Shown: positions 50,085 through 60,200 of the stretch, in pieces
Layout of the letters: every line of letters begins with the position of its first letter
Position numbering within the stretch: the stretch's first letter is position 1
Assembly: GCF_047496725.1 (NCBI RefSeq)
Contig: NC_132977.1
Coordinates: forward strand, 7,634,501-7,698,500
Length of the DNA stretch: 64,000 nt
Source of the DNA: Anoplolepis gracilipes
Taxonomy: Eukaryota > Arthropoda > Insecta > Hymenoptera > Formicidae
Direction: 5' to 3'
Notes under the pieces: generated by a model
Databases searched by the model: none
Told to the model about the DNA's origin: nothing
What the model saw: the letters and a program-made list of their open reading frames with translations, nothing else
Position numbers and translations under genes: made by a program

Positions 50085-53000
50085 TAGCAAAATTTCAATG
50101 GAGCCAACTTCATTTTACGATCGTCCGATTGGCGCTCCTTCATTCCCAGCGATCTTTCATCCATATAACGAAACCGGAAGAGAACTCAATCATCTTCATT
50201 CGCAAATTCGATTACTCGCTATTCGAGTTAACTGAATAGTATTCACGGCAGTACAATATCGCGAATGCGACACTTTTCGTCGGTCTTACTCGCACAGCTC
50301 CAACTATAGATACACATTCGCTAATCTAACTGTGTGTTATCATTGCACTCCAGACGCAGGTCGATCTTTCAATGGGATCCCTTAATATCGGGAATAACGG
50401 AGAATTGAGTGAAATTGCGGTTCAGCGTCGCGTCGCGATTAATTTAATCCGTCTTCGCGCTTTAGGGAAGCGAGAGGGAAAATGAAATTTGCGACATCGC
50501 GCAAACATTTCAATATTAACGACATGGATAAAAATTAATTTCCATAAGAATATTTAAAATCGCCTCAAAATTATAGGAACAGGATTTAAATGGAATTTGT
50601 ATTATTTATTTACATGTACTATTATAAACGTACACGCGCGCGATCATACTAGCATGCTAGTAGATCAGCTAGCTCTTTAACGCAATATAACTTTACAGAG
50701 GAATCTCGCAGAAGAAAGAAAGCGGTACGTTACATTGGACGTCGTCCATCCCACCTTCGGTAATGAGAGCCGCGCAATTTTGATTACCATTGAAATTATC
50801 AGGTTCGTTTGGCCATTTAGTAGTCCACCTCGTATATCCGGTATTTTCTAAAGCCTCACCTTTAACGGTAACCCAATCGCCTTCTTCAAAATAATCATGA
50901 AGCCCGAGCCAAGCCACATCAATGTTTTTCTCTTGCAGCATACGCAAGAGGACCTTCTCCTCTGAATCCGAGTTGATGATCGCCAAATGACCTAATGGCG
51001 TATAAAGTGTAATAAAAAGTATCCTCGAGGCTATCGTTATCCTTTCAGTCAAACGATATAACGCTAAGTCAATTTTAAAAATTTGTGTAACACATGTCCG
51101 TAAAAACATTAATGACCGTTTAATTTACGCAGTATTTTCTTTACCTCCTTCCTGGATACAAGCTTGACGAGCCTTGTTCCAGGTGAGCTTACGTGGATGA
51201 AGCTTGTGCGCACTTATACCAGGTGTGACGATGTAACCATCCGATCTTTCGTTACTACTCGGTAACGATCGTTTGAATTGCTGTTCGTTGTATATATAAA
51301 ATATTTGCTGCCCCACGTGATAGTTATTGTGTCCGTTCATAACAACCACGTGCCTCTTATCGAGTTCCTCTGATAAAAGAATTAAAAGATGTTTTAATAT
51401 TTTCCGAAACGTATAAAGAATGTCTCGTATTTTTCTGACACTTCAAACTGTACTTCTTCACTTATGTAATACATCATGTCTAAGAGAACGAATGAATCAC
51501 GGAGAGTCTACTACTTCTCGTGATAACTGATAATTTAATATTCAATGTTTGTGGAAAAAAACAAAGTTTTCTTGTAGCAATCTCTCTTTTTTTCCTCCTT
51601 CAAGTGATTATATACGATATAAAATTGTAAAAAAATATTATAATAAATTGAGGCGTTAGAGTAAAAGAATCACATAATGTTTAGAATATTTTTCAGTGTG
51701 TATTTGCAAATGGAATATATATTATTGGACAAAAGTGTTATTTACCTGCGATTTCACTGCAATTTGGATTATTTGATTGTAACGATTTTAACGGAAGGAT
51801 CATCGTGTCACTTTGAGCGAATGTATATCCTTTCATTTGACACAAAAAAATAAAAACTACTGGAAGATATTTGAACATTGTTAAATGTTGCTACTTGACA
51901 GTCTCGTGAAATAATGCCGTAGTTTGATAGTTCATATCTGTCTTTTACACTCGTCCGGTAAAGTACCGATGACCTGATGACAAGTCAGGTCACGAGCAGA
52001 GATTAAGATTATAAATCATCTGCTAGTCAGCAAAATGAGAAAAGCAATAAATTAATATGTCATTACGCGTGGTCTTGCAACTGAATAATAATTACGTAAT
52101 TATTAACGAAATTATCAGTAATTTCGCGATTTGAATCATTTATTATCTTGTTTCTTTGTATATTGTATTACAAATGTACGTATTTTAGTGAAATTGTTAT
52201 TATTGTGTATTTAATTAAAAAATATTAAACTTTATCCGATCTTTGATGCAGTTTATGTACAATTTTTGTATGTTTAAATTTTTATATTTTTTGGCAGTTA
52301 TCATTTTTTATGGTTTTAGTATATGAACTAACTTATACATCATCGGGATATCTTTTCTCATAATATTTTAAAAAGGCTATAGCCGGATAAGCATACTAAA
52401 AATGTCCCCAATGAGTTTTCAAATAACATTTAACCTGTCATGTCCTCATTGTAAAAAAAATTTTCTCAAAATTTCAGCTCTCTATTATTTTCTAAGTTAT
52501 CGAGAAAAACGTTATTTTCAGTTTTTATTTTTCTTTTCTGTAAATATTTGAGATAATCCCATATCGATTTTTTTCTGAACATTTATCAACAAAAGACATA
52601 AAAAGTATTTTTTCATTAATCTCGAATAAAACCTCGATTTTTAAAATAAGATTGAAATTAAGAAATGGCTTTTTTAACATGTTTCTTTCGAGATTCAATC
52701 ACCCAACTTTTATAGAACACTCTTTTTATATGTCTTAAATAATCTCAAATTTTTAAAATTTTTCCGAGTTAGTGTGCAACATGATGAAAAAAAATAGAAA
52801 ATCTTTTTTTTTTATCTTTTCATAATAGGACGGAAAGTTATTTATTTTTTTATAATAATTACTGTTAAAATTATTACAAAAAAATAAATAACTCCGTCCT
52901 ATTATCTAAAGATAATAAAAAAATTTTCTATTTTTTTCATCATGTTAGAATAATTGTAATAGTTATAATTATACTGCAGAATAGAAATATTTTTTATGCA

Positions 53001-54242
53001 AAAACAATTTAAAAGTTTATTTAAAAGTTGTAATTGTGAAAATTGTTTTTGTATAAAAAATATTTCTATTTTGCAATGTAATTATAACTATTACAATTAT
53101 TATTATTATTACAAGAAAAATAATTTTCTGTCTTATTATCAAAAATAAAAAAAAAGGATTTTTATTTTTTTTTTTTTTTTTACTATGTTGCACCAACTCG
53201 AAAAAATTGAAAAAATTTGAGAGTATTGAGACATGTAAAAAGAAAAAGAATATTCTGTAAAAGTTTGATGATTGAACGTCGAAAAGAACATGTTGAAAAA
53301 GCCATTTCTTAATTTTAGTCTTTTTTAAAAATCGAGTTTTCATTCGAGATTAATAAAAAAAGTTAATAAGTACTCAGAAAAAAATCGATCATCTCAAATA
53401 TTTGCAGAAAAGAAAAATAAAAACTGAAAATGACATTTTTCTTGATAACTCAGGAAATAATTAAGTTAAGGAGCTGAAATTTTGAGAAAAATTTTTCTTT
53501 ACAATTAGGAAATGACAGGCCAAGTATTATTTGAAAACTCGTCGGGGGCACTTTTTGTATGCTCATCCAGTTATAGCCTTTTTAGCATTGCAAAGATGAC
53601 GCAAGCAAAAACGTTCCTTTTTACATAATATATAATTTAAGAAAACTCTAAAAAAATAAATAAAACAAGAAAAATAGCTTTTAGCGAATGATGCAAAAAA
53701 TAGTGTATAGAAAAGCAGTTTAGCCTACGATGGCTAAACTATTGGCTAACGTGGCACGCCTCACTGACCAAACGCACAATTTAACAGCAAAAGAGATTGC
53801 AGCTAGAGGCATTTTTGCGACGATACGATACCGGTATAAAGTAGCAGTTAGAAACTAGAACCTGCTATCTCTGTATTAAAATATGTTATAATTCTATTTG
53901 CGAAACGAATAAAATTGGTAAAGATTCTAAAGCACCATATCTTAGACGTGTTTAATATAATGGAGAAAAATGGCATTGCAATGAAACTTGTAAATGATTG
54001 TAATAAAACTTGTAAATGATGAACGATCTACATTTGCAGTCATAAGCGCGAATCAGCTGTGCTCTTCGAATAACTTAACTTGTATCTGCACATGGTGTCT
54101 CTTACTTTACCCATATGTGCGCGAAAATGAAGAGGCAATAAATATGACAATGAGACAGAATTCGCATCTCAAACTTCCAGCGAGAAGTGATATGAATTGT
54201 AATTAAATCCAAAATGTAAACCGTTTTACACACTTTTTTCCT

Positions 54243-54280
<38 letters not shown>

Positions 54281-57200
54281 GCTTCTAGTAAAAAGTTTTC
54301 ACACGTATGTTTTATCAAATTCACGTGTGAATATAATATTCTTCGCAAAGGCAATGATGGAATATTTGAAAAAAATCTTCGGAGCACTCACTAGCACCAA
54401 AAAAAAAAAGATGAAAGAGTTCCAAGTCATTGGGGATGAGGATTCACTCATTCGAGAATCCTTTGAAAGAAGTTCTTAGTCAATTAGCGTTTATTATCGT
54501 CAGATCAGCCATCGCGACGTGATCATCTCTCATAATCAGTCGAAAGTCTTTGCCTTCGAAAATATTCATGTCTTCGAGAATTAAACTGAAAATATCGCGA
54601 TCATTTTGAGTGACACTGCAAGATCCTCTTGAAGATTCATTCAAGGCTGCGGATTTAATAGACCCGAACGAGATTCGCAATAAGAAGGAGCTATCGCAGG
54701 GCGCGCAGTTACATTGACTGAATAGTTTGGGAGGTAGCTTTGAGACTTTCTCAAGTAACGTTACATTAGTTTCCGTCGCTGCGCCACTCCAGTTTCGTCT
54801 CTCATTCATTTTCTTTTTTTTTTTTTTTCTTCGTCTCTTTTCTCTTCCCGCAATTCCCTCCTCGCATTTCCTCGATCGAGACAACTCGGGGGATCTCGAA
54901 CTGGTTGTGCTTTATCGGTTATTTAATCAAATATCTCTCACTACAATTTATTGATTATCTGCCGTACGGCGTAGTCCTCTGTGTGCTTTGCTCGTCTGGC
55001 TTTTATTTCACGGCACGCTCCAGCGTGCAGATTGTCCGACAGACATCTCCGCCTTCTCGAATATATCCCACAGATGCCGTAAAGAGCAATCGCTTGGAAA
55101 ACAAAACGGAAAACAAAAACGGCTGCGAAATACTTTGATGTATAAAAATAATCAATTGCTAACACAAATTGACTCGATATACCTAACTGATCGACATTCG
55201 ATTCAATAAAGCATGCAATTGATCCAATATTATTCGGAATGTTTCGTAATTACATACACGCCGAGATTCGCACTTCAGTGCGAAAACAAAACAAAAAAAA
55301 AATAGAAAAATCATATTGGACAAAAAAGAAAAACGCACGCGTGACGACGAGTCAAGGATGCTCGAGGGAGAGAAAAAGGGACCGCTGTTGCGTTTCGCGA
55401 TGCACTGTGTATCCGGAGATAGTTAAGATTTAGCTCTCGGCTGCATTCATTTGCTTAAAACTGTAGCACCTCCGTTCTCGTAGTCAAGCGAACTTGTTAA
55501 TTGCGTGCTCGACCTACTCGACGTTCATATAATGGAGTCGTGTCACGTCTGATATAGCGGCGAGTGAGTTAAAGCGGCAGGACCCGGATGAAAGATGAAG
55601 ATTCGCGCGGGCGAATATAACGAGAGAGAAAAGCGCGAGAGACCGATACGTCGTCAAAGCGTAAACGAGTAACGACCGAGTGTAATTTATTACAAGAATG
55701 TACTCGAGGCTATTTACATTCCAACTTTTGCGCGAGCTTGAATCTTGCTTTTCAAATTTCACGTAACAAGCCATATTTAGATTTACTCTTAAATTCGCGA
55801 GATTTTCAAACGAACGTAACGTAACTTTACGCGAAACATACAACAATGTCATAAATCAAGATAGCGGTTTCGAGTTAAATTGCACCCTACCGCGCTTGAA
55901 GCACCGAGGGGCCGAATATTGCATGCATAAATGCAAGCCTACCTCCCGCGAAAACAATGCACAGATCGGCACTACATCGCGAATGATAAATTTGAGGAAG
56001 TGCGAGATTTTTTAGTAAATCACTTCGATTCGAGATGAATAAAGAATAATTGAAGCATTTTATTTCAGCGAAATGTTATATTAGAATTTAATTTCAAACC
56101 GTCTGTACAATGAGAAACGCCCTAAGCGATTACTTTGATCAAGTTGGGATAATTGCTAACCGGATAATGGTCGTTACGTAACACCATCAAGTTTTAGCGA
56201 AACTATCGGAAAAGCTGAAAAACGATAATAACACGTCAAGTATTCGACAATAGACGTATGATATAGAGGGAAGATGCTCTTCTTTAAGTAAATAAATTAA
56301 ATAATGAAATCAATTCTCTCTCGCTGGCATCTCGCTTCGATGCATCACCGAGATGAATTCGATTAATCTCCTGAATCAAATTTATATTTTTATTATGCGC
56401 GCCTCAGAAGCACATCGAGTGCGTCTCAATACTTACATAGATTTGCGATTAAAATATCTCAAATTCAATTTTGCCGTTAAGTAGGTCAGCTTCGTTCAAG
56501 GAACTCTTCGCAAAGACTATCATAAGTTTCGTCTCGTGCGGTTCGCCGTCAATATATTCCGCTCAGACTTTTAACACAAATGTATGATGGACCGACACAC
56601 CGTCGAGAAAGATAAACTTCTGGCGTATGGAAAAAGTTACTGTCAAAAAATATGATGAAAAGGATGGTAATGCACAGTAAACCAGTTAGTAACCCAAACT
56701 CTCCATTTTGCATTAATTTAACGCTAACCGTAGCGTATTGAAACAAAAATACATGTGGGCACTTATTTTACGCGATCGCTCGATGGCACACGTATCGATT
56801 TTTAATAAATGGCTATCTAATAATAAGATTTTCCTTGGTAAAAACCGTATCTGCGTCATACCGTTCCTGGATAGAATATCATACTTTTGGATATTTGCGA
56901 ATGAGAAGATATAATATTTGCAGATAAGAGATACATCTGAAAGTACGAAGCGTCGAGAGTTCTAGTGTATATCTTTCGCAGCAGCCCTCTTTGTGTCGTA
57001 CTTTACATACTTTACCGGTGACAATTTCTATCTCCTTAAGCTCGTCTTTTGATCTAATAAATAATGAGGGCTTTGCGATAATCAAGTGGATTCCCTATGG
57101 ATGAGAAGGTCGGGGATTTCGTTTGCCATTTCCCGTGTCGAATGGAAACGTGAAATTCGTCTCTCGCGAATCGCGATGATACGAAATTTCAATTACCGAT

Positions 57201-60200
57201 TCCGCGGTATCGGGAGCACCGTTTCGAAAGGTCTGTCTTGCCTCGAGCGATAAAGGAACTGGGACACTCGGGTTATTGGGGAGGAATGACGCTTGACCGA
57301 GGCGATTTTACGACGCGTCGCGTCGATTCGAGTTTCGACGTTGCAATTCGAAGAGTCAGAGCGTTTCAACGATACACAAAAATGTCACGCTTCCTGTTAT
57401 CTAAGAGAAAAGTTTTCGTGGCAGCTGCCAGAGACTTTGACATTACGCCAATTCGCGGATAGTGCTCCTGTTCACGACAAACTCCTGTTTCATCGTTTTT
57501 CGGCTGTCTCGTTCACGATAAAAAAAAACGAAAGCACACGTATATATGTTTACGTGTAATTTCTGTAATTTATCAATCATACTTATTATCGAATTATTTC
57601 AGTCAAAAAATTTTTCTGCTACCGATATAGTTATTTTTTTTCCTTAAAAAAAAAAAAATAAATTTCGTGAAAACTGTATAAAAGATTCGCATGCGATATA
57701 TATCCTTGAGAATTGTAAACAATTCCAACTTTGAAGATGCACATAAAGCGCTTTTTGAGTTATAAGAGACTTCACATCGTTAGACAAGACGTAAGAAATC
57801 CAAATTCGCAGAAAATCAGTAGTTACTCGGGAACAATCCTCTTCCGGCCTCATATTAGCCCGACAATCGTACGAGGAAAACGAAATTTTCTCCAGAACAG
57901 AGAAATCCACCGTTTATTCCGATAAATTCCGATAGATAATGTCGCTCTGTGGCAATATAGACTAGAGCTAATGCACCAGCAAACAAAGTGTCGGTCGATT
58001 TTGAAGCGAGATAGACTCGTTATTGCGCGCACCACTAAATATTTAACGAGAGCTAAAACGACAATCGGTTAATTACACGCTGTTGATCACACGCACTACT
58101 GATTGCCTGTTCGTTTCGCGTTTATTATTTCAATAGGTTTGAGCAATTTTTTTCCGCGATAACAAATATTCATAAATTACATATATATATATATATATTG
58201 CCGTTTGTGATATTTTATATATATATCTAATATTGAAACAAACAATTAGCCTCTGTCTTTCGACATGAAATACGGCACGATATTTTGACAAGCGTATCAT
58301 TGTACATACGTGATAAAACTGAATGATATATCGGTATAAAAAAGTCCAATGTAAATATAAATAACGCTCTGCCGGATAGCGCTTGATTCTTTCTATCGAT
58401 TGCGTCAATTAACGAATCCTAGCTATTAAACGACACGTAATAACGGAAGCTGATCTCGAAATGTTCACGTTGATATCGAAATGAGAAGCGTATCGATTTA
58501 CCAGTCGGCCAATTAAAATCCCAGTGGGCTTTGTAAAAGACAAAAGACAAAAGCAAAAAGCGTATAATAAATATTAGGTACGAACCGATCGTTGAGCGAG
58601 CCTGGGTTTGGATGATCGGATTATTATTCGCCTCGGCGTTTGTTAACTGTCCACGATGATCGGATGTGACGGTGGTTGTCGAAATGGTGTTGTTAATGGT
58701 ACTGCCGGGTACGGATGTCGATGTTGTTGAAACTGACGTAGTCGTTGAGGACGGATTCGTGGTGTTCGTGGCTGATTTAGACCAGGAGCTGCAAGTGTCG
58801 CAGCCTTCGGCGGAGCGTGTCGATAATCGGCAGCAGGACCAACGTTTTCCGCTCCACAGACCCGCGTGATAACGCCCGCTCAAGCCCGAATTCTCACTGC
58901 ACACTACAAACAAGTCTCCTTCATTTTCGTTTCTTAAGAATAATATATTGATGGTGCTTTTAATATGATAAATTGCGACGAGATCCTTTTTTTTTTTTTT
59001 TTTTAATTTTTTTTTTTATGTAAACGTGCAGGATGCTTTAGAATTTATTTTTAAAAATATAATATATTTTGACCAAATCCTTTCAGTCATAAATTTTACT
59101 GAAATTTATATTGTGAAAAGAATTAATCTTAAGCTTCATATCATGGATGCATGCGCATTATACGATGTTTGATGCAGTTTTTATAAATTGTTATAAAAAT
59201 CACATCACACACATCTATGAATTTATATGTGCTTTACAAAATATAAATAAATATTCATAAAATACAACAGATTTTTTTCCACTTGCAATAAAATTTCGAG
59301 ATCAAAAAGATTATGTTAATGCGTTTAATACACTCATATAAGATATATAGAAGATAAATATCACAAATAGCAAGGATAATATGCATTTTGCTTGTCGTAA
59401 GAAGCTTTCATACAAGCGCAATATTTGCATGAGTTCTTATTAAATCTCAAGGAAGGAGAAAAAAGAAGGGAAATGGAATGAGAAAAGAAAAGGAATAAAA
59501 AAAAAGGAAGTCTTACCAGCGCGTATGGCACGTATCCATTCAGTACGATCCTGCTCGCGGGCGGCGAGTAGGTAGAGCGTGTATTCTTGACCAGCTTCTC
59601 GATATCCCACCTGGAAGGGTAATCCGGATGGTATTCCGCCACCTCCGCTGCCCGCGTCGCCGCCACCAGCCGCATCACCGACACCACCACCTCCGCCACT
59701 TCCGGTGCTACCACTTCCAAGGCTGGCCGTCTCCACCACGTGGACGCTCTCCACGGCGATCCGTCCACGTTCCTTACGGCGCTGTAACCAACACAGTTCC
59801 TATATTTAGAATTTAATAGTTAATATATTAAAAATCCATCATGCCACAATCTCTAGATCTGGACCTGTTACCAACAACTTTCACTTAATGTAGTTGTAGC
59901 TGAGATATTACAAGATATACAGAAATATATATATTTTCTTTTCAGGACGGTGTACATACATATTTGCATATATATTTAATAATAGTTACTAAATAAACTT
60001 AGCTTATATTCCGTAGAAAAAACAAGAGGTAAAAACAAGATAGAGAGTGCTCGATAAAAATACAAAATGCTTTATTCGCACGCACGCGCGCGGAATATAT
60101 ATGTATTTTATATATTTCAGATATACACACATACACATATACGTATAAAAAATATTATATATATATTTATATATATAAAATAAGAATAATTGTAAAGTAT

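Larger units (their letters stand above)
45721..50692. other. Btk29A intron between the short-isoform exon and the lectin gene
   Basis: Contains a poly-A tract at about 46537-46580, the GTC/GAC palindrome at 47165-47197, and a (TA)n run at 50027-50080. Some patches (46600-47000) are CpG-rich. No exon is supported. Confidence 0.45.

Noticed and set aside
53017..53343. 108-codon minus-strand frame in the foldback element
   Set aside because: Phe/Ile/Lys-rich translation of AT-rich arm sequence without transposase motifs.
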